Shown here piece by piece: positions 21,499 through 34,800 of a DNA stretch of 64,000 bases. Under the pieces are notes generated by a model, which saw nothing but the letters and a program-made list of their open reading frames with translations, was not told the origin of the DNA and ran no database searches. The first letter of the stretch is position 1; every line of letters begins with the position of its first letter. The stretch is from Rosa chinensis. Its lineage: Eukaryota; Streptophyta; Magnoliopsida; Rosales; Rosaceae. The stretch is taken from the NCBI RefSeq assembly GCF_002994745.2, contig NC_037090.1, positions 22,952,001-23,016,000 on the forward strand, given 5' to 3'. The position numbers were made by a program, and so were the translations under genes.

Positions 21499-23612
21499 TT
21501 ACCTTTTTTTACCAAAAATCCAATCTCGAGTACATAGCAATGCTTGAACAGTATTAGGCAATAATGAGCTACGGTATTGATCTAGTACTCTACCAGCAGT
21601 ACTAAACGCAGATTCAGATGCAACCGTAGAAATAGGAATCGTTAGCACATCACAAGCCATATGGAAAAGTATAGGATACCGAAATTGTTCCATTTTCCAC
21701 CAAGAAAGAACATCCAACTCTTTCTTTCTTTCCAACCTTTCTGCATCAAGATACTTGTGAAATTCATTCTTCATACTTGAAGTTGAACCATTCTTGTAGT
21801 TAGCATCAAATTCCTAGACAAAAATAAACCAAACATGCACTTAAATCACAATGAAGCAAGCTACCTACTACAATACAAAGAAGCAAGCTAGGTCATGTTG
21901 TCCAAATATCAAACAGTAAGCTACTCACATTCAGTTTGATAATATATAATTCATAGGCATAATTTAATAAAAACAATTTGATGTCTAATAATGAAAAGTA
22001 GATGACTAATAATGGTGTTTACCTCCAAAATGGTGTCTTCACCTTCAGTTTGAGAACAACTCTCACTCATGAAACCACTTGAATTATCGGGATTAGACCA
22101 CTTCTCCACATATACATCAAATAGAGAAAACAAAGTATCAGTGAATTGCTTCAACTGCTCAGAGTTCACAACATAGAGCTTGTTATAGGCCCACTCTACA
22201 AATTCCATTTTGTACCGAGGATCCATCACAATTGCAATTCCAAGGATCAAGCTGTAATCCGACCAATATTTTTCAAACTTCATATTCATCTCTAATCCCA
22301 TTTGTCTCATGAAGCCATCTTGGTGTCTCATGGCTTGTTGAATGTTGTGCTGGATAACAAATACCTTGGGAAAAAATAAATTTGAAGTAGGATACTTGGT
22401 TCCAAAAAATAAGAGAGTGACCTCATAGAAATATCCAAGAAATTTAGAAATCTTCTCTATTTTGTTCCATTCATCAAGAGATGGACAACACTTAAAATCA
22501 ATGTCACTTAATGCAAAGTTAATCAATGCACGACGATAGTAAATTGCAGTATCGAGCATAAGATAGGTGGAGTTCCACCTAGTGGGCACATCTTGTCTCA
22601 AGCCTCTTTTACTACCTCTCATTCCCACTTGTACAATACACTCCAAAAATCTTTGCTTCCTTGCCATAGAACCTTTAACGTACTTGATGCAATCACGTAC
22701 CTTTATAACTGAATGATCAATTGATTTCAATCCATCTTGAACTATTAAATTCAAGATGTAAGCACAATATCGAACATGGAAAAATTTTCCATTTAACAAA
22801 AGAAGCCCTCTAAAGTTCAATTGAGTTCTCAATTTCTCAACAAATGAATCATTAGCAGATGCATTATCCAATGTAATCGAAAACAATCTCTTATCAATCT
22901 CCCACTCACATATCAATGAATTGATCTTTTCAGCTAGGGCAATACCATTATGTGGTGGAGGCATATGACAAAAACTAAGTATCCTCTTATGCAATTTCCA
23001 TTCCGAATCAATGAAACGTGTTGTGAGTGTTAAATAACTATCAGTTGCTTGAGAACTCCACAAATCAGAAGTTAAACAAATTCTCCCTTTAACTAAACTT
23101 AACAGATTCTAAAGTTTCAACTTTTCACTATCAAATAGCTTCAAAACATGGGCTTTAACGGTATTTCTCCAAGGCAACTTAAGTGAAGGAGAAATATATT
23201 GAAAGACAGCTCTGATTCCCTCGTACTCCACAAAACTAAATGGCAAGTCATGCTGAACAATGGCCTCGATTAACAATTCAGAAAACTTTTCATACCGAAA
23301 TTTTGAAGAACGTGTAGAAGACTGAGGTGACACTACGTTACTCGAACTATAACAAGTATCATGATGACGTAAAATGCTACATGTTCCCGTAATAGAATCA
23401 CACTTATACACAGCTCTGCACTTTATGCATTCTGCACTCTCTATTTGATCCTCAGTCACAGGCAACTCTTTAAATGATATCCAACAGTGAGAAGTCTTCT
23501 TTCGCTTCCTAACCGGAACACCTCTAGCGTGAAGTCTTCTAATCATTCCATGTCCACTTTCTGCCACAGCTTCTCCTCTTTCTCCCATTGTATTAATTGT
23601 CTCATCATTCAT
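21499..23612 (-). pseudogene. hAT transposase 1, one in-frame stop
   Basis: Reads complement(join(21499..21813, 22023..23612)) with a GT-AG intron. Begins at ATG 23612 (MNDETINTMGERGEAV). The BED-type zinc finger shows CIKC...HHDTC. The core has RICLTSDLWSSQATD and TLDNASANDSF, including the catalytic Asp neighbourhood of hAT enzymes, and VPTRWNSTYLMLDTA. The second exon holds the dimerisation block ASESAFSTAGRVLDQYRSSL ending CTRDWIFGKKR. The only interruption seen is TAG at codon 168 (23109-23111). Length otherwise fits the family. It would cut and paste hAT elements; this copy is probably dead unless read through. Confidence 0.9.
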
Positions 23613-23890
23613 ACTTGTCTGAACACAATCAAGAAAACAATCAATAACATAAATCAAAGCCCAATTGGGCAATATCACAATCCAGTTCACAAAATCACAA
23701 GAGAAATTGCATATATCAGACACCCCAATCCTAAACAACAAACAAGATTGAAACTTTGAACACCCATAGGAGGCGATACCTCTAAAGTAAATTTGGCAAA
23801 CCAAATACAGAGAAGTTACTATTTCTTCCCACCACTAGAATGATTCTAATAATCTCTACTTGAAAACATGCACATTAGAACTCACACTAG

Positions 23891-25039
23891 CAGTGGCGGA
23901 TCCAGGAATGAAACTTCGGGCGGGCTTGCGTTTCTTAATAGAAAAAAAAAATTACGGAGAATCTCGACGGTTGAAACCATGTAGTAATGAATTTTGACCG
24001 CTTCAATTTTGGCTTAACCTATAAATTAAGAAACTAACTTTCAAAAACCAAAATAAAGGCCACAATCTTACATGCACTGCAGTAAGAAAAAAGAAAAAGA
24101 AAGAGAATACCTTGAAAGCAGTAGCTTTGCTCAATTACCAAGTTGATTTCAGCCTTTAAACAATGCTCTCCAAATAGGCTTCGACGGCATCATCAAGATC
24201 GCTATAGCTCTTTGCATCTCTGACCAAAAAAAAAAAAAAAAGAAGTAAAATCTAAATAACTATAGCTCTCTGCCCATGAGATCATCATAGATTCATAGTG
24301 TAAGCTATTTGCAAAATTAACAGCAAAGATCCATTCCTTCCAACCAAAACTAACAAGAATATTAAAGACTTGCAACGACAAGTCAACAACCTCAAAAAGT
24401 CGAAATAGATGCAGCATATCAGTGATATCACCATTACAATAACAACTATCACTCATTTACTTTATTAAGATTAGAAATAAGCCTTCTTCTAAACCATTGT
24501 TCCTCACACTGAATTGGAAGGAAGAAGCCATACCACTTTCTTCATTTCGTAAGCAAGTTCCAGTGTTCCACACTTCCACAGAAAAGCACATAAAAAAAAT
24601 CTTCAATCCACTGCTAAATGACTAAAGCAAAACCCACAAAATTGAAATTGACATCAATTCTTAACCCTAAAAATTGCCCCAAATTGAATTGAATAAATAG
24701 AACAAAATTGAATCCTACTTACATTCAATTGATTGATTGCTCAAATTGAAGAAGAAGAGTAGAAGAGAAACTGACTTCGATCTCTGAGAGAAGAAGAGAA
24801 GGTGACACTGTCTGACTGTGAGAAACTGAGAAGGACCTTGGAATGAAGCTGCGAAGTAACGAAAGGAATGCAATAGAGAGACGATCATGGTCGGGACTCA
24901 GGAGTACTTGGATGGGCTTCACTATGGACTACCCTCAATCAAAAAATCAAAAAAGAAGCATACATCTAATTTTTTTTTTAAACCCAAAAATCTCGGACGG
25001 GCTTGAGCCCGCCCAACCCTCTACCTAGATCCGCCGGTG
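23891..25039. mobile_element. Nested non-autonomous hAT element
   Basis: Ends CAGTGGCGGATC and, inverted, CACCGGCGGATC. Perfect 8-bp duplication CACACTAG at 23883-23890 and 25040-25047. 1149 bp, no transposase. A minus-strand open frame of 84 codons at 24202-24456 (LHLFRLFEVVDLSLQVFNIL) is unassigned. The insertion lies upstream of the transposase start of hAT 1. Confidence 0.92.
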
Positions 25040-26472
25040 CACACTAGTACGTAGATTCAATAGCAAAAGATAAAAACCAAATCTCTTTTAAGGAATCCAA
25101 GGAGGCCGGGAAACCCAACAAGCCCTAATCTGAGCGCATATCTTGGATCAAATTCCAAAAGGGGCTACCGTTCAAAACAGTACATGCATGTCCAATAAAA
25201 AAGGCTTAGATTCCCACATAAACAAACCATGGTAGAGTCATTGAGATGAACTCCATGATATAAAGACTTGATTAAAACACCGCAACTGTGCTAGTGCGCT
25301 CTCCTCTCTCTCTCTCTCTCTGAAACACTCCAAGGCAAGCCCAGAAATCGATGAGAGGTAACCAGTTTTGCTTCTCTTTCTCTCCTGCTGAATTTTTATG
25401 CATGTTGAATCTGCTGCTTCTTATGTTTGAATCTTTCCAACTAATGTTTTAGTTTTCTGACCAAACACCCCCTTGATTACTGTGTTTTCTAGATCTCGTT
25501 ATCTGTTGAGTTTCTGTTCAGTTTTGGTTCCTGTGTTCAAATTATGTATCTGTTTGAATAATTCGTAGCTTAGTAGTGTGCAATCTTTTCATGTAGAGAA
25601 ACATGTGGGAATTTATGTGTCTGTGATTATATAGTTGAGAATTGAGATTTAGATAACCATCCAGGATGTTTAAGATAGAAGAAATGGGCTTTTTGGGTTT
25701 ATTGGGAAAGTGAAGAAACTTAAGAGTTTGTGTTGGTTTGGAGAAAATTGAAGGTTTTGTAATTATGGAATCTCTTAATGGTATTGATAAGTCAAGGGTT
25801 TTGGATGTTAAACCTCTGCGTACTCTGATTCGACCTCCAAACTCCAAAGCTAGATTGCAATTTGCAAAACATTAAAACTTTTTATATATATAAGGTCAAA
25901 TACACATAACCCAGTGCGCAAATCCCAGAAAATACAAACACAATCGTAGGATGAGATTCGAACAATACAGAAAATGCCTTCCTTTCATTATCATCAATTA
26001 AGATCACATACGCAAACACCAATATATACCAACCAAGTTCCTCATTTTTCACAACTCAAACCATGAAAGAAAGCTAAGAAAACATAAATGAAACAGAACA
26101 AGCATGACTCACCATGGAGCCACCCCAAAGCTGAAGATGAAGAGTTGCAAGAAGTGAAAGAAGCCAAGCTCGTCGGCGAATTCTTTGGCAGCGCTGGCTA
26201 AGAGTGGCAGTGTAGAGATGGGTAGAGGGTTCGAGCGGCTAAAGTGGAGAAGAGGAGAGTGAGCTGCGACTGCGAGAGAAGCGAGGGTTAGACACTTAGA
26301 CTGCTTTTTTCTTCTAACTGGGCTCGATGGGTTCCGTCGTGCAGCCCGTTTCCGCCCGTTAACTAACTGGTTGTTAACGGGTTGGCAGCCTATTAACACG
26401 TTAAGTTATTGGTGGAAATAAATAGGTTTTTAGCGGGCGGTTAACGGGTCATTGGCCGAATTGCTAGGCCTA

Positions 26473-27637
26473 CTTAATAACCCTAATTTTGCTACCATTA
26501 CTGACTCTCCACCTTACTCCTTTCAACAGGAATTCCTTCACCCACATGAACGATCACCACAAGGATGGGTTCTTCCCCGCCCCATTTTCGCCTGCAAAAG
26601 CTCACACCGGGGGGCAAGGGTAATATTTAGCTTTAAACATCATAGCAACCAAAGACCTTGGATTAGTGATTAATCTCCACCCTTTTCGCAACCAAGGGTT
26701 CGTTGAATCTCGTCAAATCCTTAACACCCAATAACCCTCCACTCTTTGGATAACAAAGCTTCTCCCACTTCCTCTAGTGAATCCGGTCACCGGCCAGAGG
26801 TTGCCAAAGAGGTTGTCAAAGACTTTTATTACCCCGAATAAATTTTTATTGGGTATTATTGGGGGGGGGGGGGGGGGGAATAAAACAGAACGCCGGATTT
26901 CGATCACCGGTTTGAAGGTTGTCAGAAGTTAGCAAAGAGGTCGTCGAAGACTTTTACTACCCCCCAATAAATTTTTATTAGGGGGCAATAAAAAGAGGCA
27001 ATAAAGTTTATTGTGGGGGATTAAAAAGTTTATTAGGTATTATTAGGGGGCAATAAAATAGGACACCGGACTCTGATGGTCAGATTCCAACGGCCAGTCA
27101 CTAGAGTCCCACGAAGTCTCTCTCAGTGACAAAGGAAGAGAGAGCAAAATTGTCCCAAAAATAAATAATAAATAATATTAAAAAATAACTTAATTGGGTA
27201 TTAGGGCAGAAAATATGTAATTTACTGGATAAGTAGGAAATCTTATAAGATGTTAGGGTAAATGAGGTTAGTGTAGCTTAAATTTGGGTAAATGGACATT
27301 TCCCTATTTATTTCGTATAAGTACAACTTGAAAGTCGTGCAATCCACAATTGTCTGTCGCACAGCAAAATAAAAAAGCTATAAGCAGCAAAGAAAAGATG
27401 TGAAATAGATAGAGCACCCCTAGCAATAAAAAATTCCATGAATCCACTAATCTCGTTTCACTCGCCGAAATAAAGAAGAGAAACCATTGGTGACAAATAA
27501 AAATAAATATGGAGAGATGAGATCCCTCTGCCTTAATCTTAATCCCTGTCATGGTATAATTCTATCAAAAGGCCTCCCTAGCTTGAATAAGAAATGAATA
27601 AGTTACGATCCCCACATAATTTAAAATGAAAAAAGAC
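26473..27637. other. Non-coding repeat-rich stretch
   Basis: No gene. Two ~127-bp imperfect direct repeats (CAAAGAGG.TGTC.AAGACTTTTA blocks at 26801-26835 and 26928-26962) carry AATAAATTTTTATT motifs. A run of 18 G lies at 26861-26878. It probably belongs to an unidentified transposon. Confidence 0.5.
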
Positions 27638-27642
27638 AAATC

Positions 27643-27829
27643 TGTAAAAGTGAATTGGAATTGGTCTACTCATTTCATTTCATAGTCCATTTATATATGG
27701 ATAGAATTACAATGGAAATATCAATTACAATAATGATACTAAATGTTGATTGAGTTGTGATTGTAATTCTTTGATTCCTTATTCGTCAGTTACTTTGACG
27801 AAGGCACATAATGTGTTTTTTCTTTAATA
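27643..27829 (-). repeat. 3' LTR of Copia element B
   Basis: Direct copy of the 40871-41664 LTR without its insertion. Followed on the plus strand by actccccctt, the complement of a polypurine tract. Confidence 0.9.
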
Positions 27830-28035
27830 CTCCCCCTTGTGCCAAGTCAAAGATGAAATGGTGCATGAATTGTTGCCTCACTAAAAACCTTGCCAAGTAA
27901 CAATAAAAACCCTGTGGGACAAAAAATACACCTTGATCAAAGGAAAAGAGCACAACGCACCTTTTATATTTGAGAATGACATGTGTGTGTTAGACTCCCC
28001 CTAACGTCTACACCTCCCCCTGATCCTTACATTAA

Positions 28036-31000
28036 TCAAGGGAGTTTGAAAAGTCTTTGCATTCCTATGTTTTTCACATGTTTCTCAAATGTGACCTTAG
28101 GCAATGATTTGGTGAACAAATCTCCCACATTCTCCTCAGACCTTCCTTGATTCACTTGAATCTTGAGGAGAGCCTGTTGTTGCTGATTGTAGAAAAACTT
28201 TGGCGATATGTGTTTTGTATTATCACCCTTGATATAACCTAGCTTCAACTGTTCGATGCAAGCTGCATTATCTTCATAAATGCAAGTAGGCTCTTCAGTG
28301 GTAGAACTCAAACCACTAGTCCCTCGAATATGTGTAATGATAGCTCTTAATCATATACACTCACAAACGGCCTCTTATAGAGCAATGATCTCTGAGTGGT
28401 TCGAGGAGGTAGCCACAAGGGTCTGCTTGGTTGATCTCCAAGATATCATCGTGCTCCCAATGGTAAATACATAACCAGTTTGAGAATGACCTTTATGTGG
28501 GTCAGAGAGGTACCCAACATCAGCAAACCAACCAAAACATCATTTGGGGTTTCGGTGTAGTGAGTGGCAATTTCGCCATCAACATTTTCTTCAGGGATTG
28601 CAGTTCCATCTACGGTCCCTCTTGTCTCTCTGTAAGGAAAGAAAAAGTCTCAAGTCAATGGTTCATTTTAGGTATCGAAAGATGTTCTTGATACCATTCC
28701 AGTGACGCTGCGCTGGCGCTGAGCTAAATCTAGCTAACAAGTTCCCTGAGAATGCAATGTCTGGTCGAGTACATTGGGCTAAGTACAATAATGCGTCTAT
28801 TGCACTTAAATAGGGAATTTCAACTCCCAACACCTCTTTGTCATCTTCCTTTGGACGAAATGGATCTTTTTTAGCATCCAAACTTCGACCAATCATAGGA
28901 GTGCTAGCAGGATGCGCTTTGTCCATGTTAAATCGCCTGAGCAACTTTTGGAGATACACAAACTGGTGGATTAATATTCCACAAACTAGGTGTTCTAGTT
29001 CACGTCCTAGACAGAATCGAGTTTTCCCAACATCCTTCATCTCAAATTCGGATTTCAAGTAGCTCGCGGTTTCTCTTATTTCATCAAGAGTACCTATTAT
29101 GTTTATATCATCGACATATACAGCTACAATTGCAAATTTGGAACTTGTTTTCTTTAATACGCAGGGGCATAATTCATCGTTCTTATATCCCTTCACAATC
29201 AAGTAGTCACTTAAACGAGTATACCACATCCACCCGGATTGTTTCAATCTGTAAAATGATAGTTTCAACCTAATTGCAAACGCACTCCGTAGTTTAGAGT
29301 CACTTGATTTAGTTAATTTAAGGCCATTAGGCACTTTCATATATATCTTTGAATCTAGATCCCCATAGAGATATGCAGTAACCACATCCATGAGCTGCAT
29401 TTCCAGTCCTTCGGAAACTACCAAGCTAACTAAGTAGCGGAACGTTATAACGTCCATTATGGGAGAATATGTCTCCTTATAGTCAATTCCAGGGCGTTGT
29501 GAGAAACCTTGCGCCATAAGGTGAGCCTTGTACCTCAAGATTTCATTCTTCTCATTACGCTTTCTGACAAAGACCCATTTATGGCCTACAGGCTTTACAC
29601 TTGGTGGGGTTAGCACTACCGGACCAAATACTTGTCTCTTTGCCAGAGAATCTAGTTCTGCCTAGATTGCTTTTTTCCATTTAGGCCAATCTGCTCTTTG
29701 TTGACATTCTGCAATAGAGTATGCATCGTGCTCTATGATTTCTTGAGCAACAGTGTATGCAAATACATCATCAATGTGTATGGAAGATCTTTCCATCAAC
29801 TCATACGCACTCTCATAATCCATTGAGATTTCTTTGTTCTCTGGAATCATTTCAAACATCGGAGCATTTTCCAGTATTGATTCATGGACATAACTATAAT
29901 CAGAGGCAATCTCATGAGAGAGATTCTCTACATTGATGATTAATGGATCGATTTGTGTCTTACTCGCCCTCTTCATCCTTGGGAGAGTGTCAATCGAACC
30001 AAGTGACCTCCCCCTCTTCCTTTGGGGAGCCAAGGCCTCAACCACACCTCCACTAAGTACACAGCCTCTTGTTGGGGACTTCTAACCTTGCAGGCACATT
30101 TGCAGCTGGTATATGTGATCTCGTCACTTTTGCGATATCAGTAAACACATCAAGCATCAAATCTGCTACTTCTGAATATAGATTATTCTTTTCACTTCAC
30201 TTTCACATTGTGAAGTGCGAGGATCAAAATGAGACAGAGTGGGGACAAACCACAACAATTCCTGTCGTTCCTTTGGAAAATCCTTTTTCTTATCTCCCCC
30301 TAACGACGGGAAGATTGTCTCATCAAAGTGACAATCCGCAAATTTAGCAGTAAAGAGATTGCCTATCAAGGGTTCCAAGTAGCGGATAATTGTTAGAGAT
30401 TCATATCCAACATAAATACTTAATCGTCTCTGAGGACCCATTTTGGTGCTCTGTGGGGGCGCAATAGGCACATATATTGCGCAGAAAATGGTTGGCTAGC
30501 AATGGGTCTGAAACGAATAAGTAAAGCTGCGTGCAATATTTCAACCCCAGGAAGATATAGGCAAGTTGGTGCGCATAACCAGTGCCCTACCCACTATCTG
30601 TAGCCTTTTGATAGTGGCTTCTGCGAGATCATTTTGTGTATGCACATGGGGTACAGGATGCTCTATATCGATCCCAATAGACATGCAATAATCATCAAAT
30701 ATTTTGGATGTAAACTCTCCAGCGTTATCAACCCTTATAGAATTGATAGGGTGATCAGGGTGGTGAACCCTTAAACGTATAATCTGTGCTAGGAGTTTTG
30801 CAAATGCACCATTTCTTGTGGACAATAAAGCGATATGTGACCAGTGTGTCGAAGCATCCACCAAAACCATAAAGTACTTGAATGGTCCACATTTTGGATG
30901 GATAGGTCCACAAGTATCTCCTTGTATCCTTTGTAAGAATGAAATGTTTTGTTTTGTGTCTTTAGCATAGGAAGGTCTCGATCCTGTTTTTGCTAAAGAG

Positions 31001-31705
31001 CAGGCTTTGCAAAACGAGTGATGTGCCTTTGAAATAGTAAATGAGGCATAATGGGTGGGAGGTAGTGCTTCTGGTACTTCAGAAGGCAATGGCTGCAATT
31101 GAGCAGTACTAGGACCGACACCTCGCAGTGTGGCGAATTTTTATACCATTTTATTTTTCACTCGAAATAAGGGATGTCCATGTGAGTTCTTTAAAATACA
31201 GATCATCATGTCACGACCAGGGTGCCCTAGGCAGTCATGCCAAAACCTGTATGAGTCAGTGTCCCATATTTCATTGTTGGTGACAGCATAGGATTCAATG
31301 ATCCGAATAGTAGCGAGGTACAGTCCACTAGATTGACTCATTAGTTTCTCTAAAATGCGTTTCCTTCCACATTCATTAGAGGTAATATAAAGGTATTCAG
31401 TTTCATTCTCACAGTGTGTTTCTACATGATAATCATTGGCACGAATATCTTTAAAACTTAACAAGGTTCGATTAGCTCTTGGTGCATACAGAGCGTCTGT
31501 GACATTAAACATTGTGCTGTTAGGCAACAAAAATTTGGCAGTTTCTTACCCTTTTATTACTTGTGAGGATCCAATCATCGTAGTCACAGAGGAATTATAT
31601 GCTATTAATTCAATGAATAATTGTCTATTCCTTAATATGGTGTGGGTAGTCCCACTATCCACTAAGCACTCAAGTTCTCCTCGATTCATTCCTACAAGTA
31701 AATAG
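28036..31705 (-). pseudogene. pol: Copia element B pol (protease, integrase, RT, RNase H), broken
   Basis: Going down the minus strand: protease CLVDSGTTHTIL near 31680-31640; pre-integrase FWHDCLGHPGRDMM; integrase with CKAC, GDTCGPI, MVLVDAST and NDLAEATIKRLQ; then RT at 29616-28663 with GHKWVFVRKRNEKNE, RLKQSGWMWY and the YVDD box; and RNase H ending at 28036 (YEDNAACIEQLKLGYIKGDN). Stops interrupt it, among them TAA at 31141-31143 and TGA at about 30541, and frames change near 29640 and 28660. The catalytic YVDD and integrase Glu survive, but no continuous protein can be made. Confidence 0.9.
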
Positions 31706-31823
31706 GAGGTATTATTAATTAATTTGAAAAATATATCTCATATTCTTTAGAGTATTTCTATTTAGAATGATAATCTTTTCATTCTAATAAATTTTTTCTT
31801 TTCTAGATATATTGCTTTACATC

Positions 31824-34800
31824 TAAGGCTGGCCTGAGTCGGTTCTACGGTTTTAAATCCAGAACCGAAATAGAACTGAAATCGGTTCGGGTATGTTGAT
31901 TTTTGTATCAAGAACCGAAATAGAACAGAACCGACCATTCTCGAGTCGGTTCCTCGGTATTTCGGTTCCAAACTCAGTTCGGTTTCACACTCGGTTTTTC
32001 AGTTTTTCGGTTCCAAGATCGGTTCGGTTCCACTATCGGTTCCTCGGTTTTTCCATATAGACAGACTGTTTTTCAGCCTTTTCTAGTCTCCAGCTTCTAG
32101 TTTTCCTGATTTCCATACATACATTCAAATGATTCAATATTGCAAATACCATTCACTCATAAAACTCAACATTATCTACAATCTACATATTCAACAATCA
32201 ACATCAACATAACAAATTAGAAATTCAAAGTCTCCTACTGAAACAAACCTAAAATTGAAATAGTTCAACATCAACATCAACATTCAACATCAACAATCAA
32301 CATCAAATTGAGCAATTCAAAGTCTCAAACTGAAACAAACCAACTAAAATTGAAATAGTTCATGAATGATTCAATATTTCATTGAAGTGCATTACTGCAA
32401 ACAATCAAACATTTCTAGCATGGCTTCCTCAGTTCCTCTTCATCAATGCAACAAGGCTTCCAGCCTTCCATCAATAGATTCAATACCAAATCTGCATACA
32501 AAATAACAAATCTGCATTCAATGATATTAGGATAATTTAAAAAAAAAAATTTGAACTTCAAATGAAGCAAAAATGTTCAGACCTTTATGCATCCTTGATT
32601 GTTGATGAATTGCATCATTTTTTATGCCTTTTCTTCTTGGTTGTAGGGGGAGAAGCCGAAGCCTCAGAACTCTTGGTTGTTTTGCCACTTGGGGCAGATG
32701 CAGATGCAGCATCAATAGCGTTCTTGGCCTTCTTAGCTTTCTCTCTATCCTCTTTTTCATGGTCTGCACGATGTCAAAACTCAAAACAGTCAATCTCATA
32801 TAAATTGCCCAAAGTTGTTGTACCAGTTTCAAAAATAGTAAACTAAAAACATCAAAAATACATACTAGCTTCAATTTGTTCGTATGACTCTATTTCCTCC
32901 ATAGTTGGAATGTACTCCAATCCCATAATAGCATCAGCCTTCAACCAATTTTGTAGACATATCAATTTTTCAACTGTTTTTGGGTTTAAAGAGCTTTTGT
33001 ATGGATATATTACCCTTCTCCCAGTGCTGAAACTTGACTCACTCGCAACTGTTGACACTTGTATGGCTAATATATCTCTAGCCAATGATTGCAAGTTGGG
33101 ATATTTACCTCCATTCAGCTTCCACCAATCCAAAATCTTCCAATCATCATTTTCAGCAGGTTTTTCTATAGGGTCCAGCAAATATCTATCAACTTCATGT
33201 CCCACCACAACATCATTATTCTGTTCAAGCTGCCTATTCCAGTCTTCTTGCATAACAGCCCTCTTCCCACTAAGAATCCTTGCTTTGCTTCTAGTCTTAC
33301 TAGTACCTGTTGCACTAGTACTTGGATCTTTACCTTTGGTCTTGGTCTGTCCACTATGTGAACCATTAGACTGCCCATACAAGTCACACAACTCTACCAC
33401 AAGTTGCTTGACTTCATCACATTTCTTCTTGATCTCCCAATCACACAAATTCAACATTGTATCACACAACCAACTAATGTTCCTCAATTTATACCTAGGA
33501 TCTAAGACCAAAGCAACTAGGAAGAGTTGGTTCAAGTGATCTAAGTTCCCAAAATACTTGGAATATTTGGCCTTCATCTTAACTGCCATGTTGTACAAGA
33601 CGTTGTCTGCTTCACTTGAATCAGGCCCTACCCCAATAGAACTGAGATCTTCAAGCTCTGCTTCAATAGTAACAATATCATGGAATGCCTTGTGTGCAGT
33701 GGGGGTAAGTGAAGCACTAACATTAAGGGTCACATCGTAGAAGACTTTCAAGAACTTCACAAAAACTGCTGCATTGTCCCAATCTGCATCACTTGGTGGC
33801 CCTACCCTTTTTACAGGCACTTTCTTCTTACTCTGATTTTCAGTTTCATCATCATCTTCATCTTCCTCATTTTCATCAAAGTACCTTTTGTACCTTGAAT
33901 CCTCCTCATCCTTCCATTTTTCAAATGCTTTTTTTAACTCCAAAGCTGTGTCCAACATAAGAAAGGTGGAATTCCACCTTGTTGGAACATCTAAGATGCA
34001 AATGTTATTGCATTCAACTTTCTCCTGCTCTACACAGCTTTTAAATTCATCCAACCTTGCACCCGAACTTCTAACGTATCTCACAGCATTCCTTATGCTA
34101 GCCACTGACCTCTCCATCATATTCAGTCCATTCCTCACAATTAGGTTTACAATGTGAGCCAAACATCTCACATGCATAAACTTACCTCCACAAATCAATT
34201 TTGTGTCCCAATTGCACATTTTCTTCCTAAGGTAATCAATGGCATGCTTATTGGCAGAGGCATTGTCAACAGAAATTGTTAAAACCTTATCTATTGACCA
34301 ATCAATCAAACACTTCTCCAAGATTTTTCCTATGGCTACACCAAGGTGGTTTGGAACCACACAAAAAGCAAGCACTCTTTTGTGCATCTGCCATCCCCGA
34401 TCAATAAAATGGGCAGTAATTACCACACAATGAGACTTCAATTCCCTCCTCAACTCCTCCTTCTTGGCATCATACATGCCTAGGAAGGTTTTGACTATGA
34501 CTTTCCTACATGGAACTTTAAACAAGGGCACATCAACACTGCAAAAATACCTAAAACCCGGTTTTTCAATGAAACTAAATGCAAGTTCATCGACAACTAT
34601 CATATGAGTTGTAGCTTCCACACAATTATCTTGTGACTAATTCACACTAACCAAAGTACTCCCACCTCTTCTACCATCACTAGTCAAAACCTGTTGGCCG
34701 GATTCTACATTAACTCTACCAGGGTATCCCTTACACACTATCTCAATGTGTTTCCTAAGAGAAGATGTACCATTTTCATATGAATTACATGCCTAATGAG

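Larger units (their letters stand above)
20935..26472 (-). mobile_element. hAT transposon 1 (RICESLEEPER/Ac-like), with a nested hAT
   Basis: Inverted ends TAGGCCTGGCAAT (left) and, on the other strand, TAGGCCTAGCAATTCGG (right), followed by subterminal blocks rich in AACCCGTT/AACGGG. Between them lies a minus-strand hAT transposase (21499-23612). A second hAT element (23891-25039) sits between the transposase start and the right end, so the original length was about 4.4 kb. I could not find an 8-bp duplication at the ends (left TCAACATT, right CTTAATAA), perhaps because one flank is rearranged. Confidence 0.85.
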
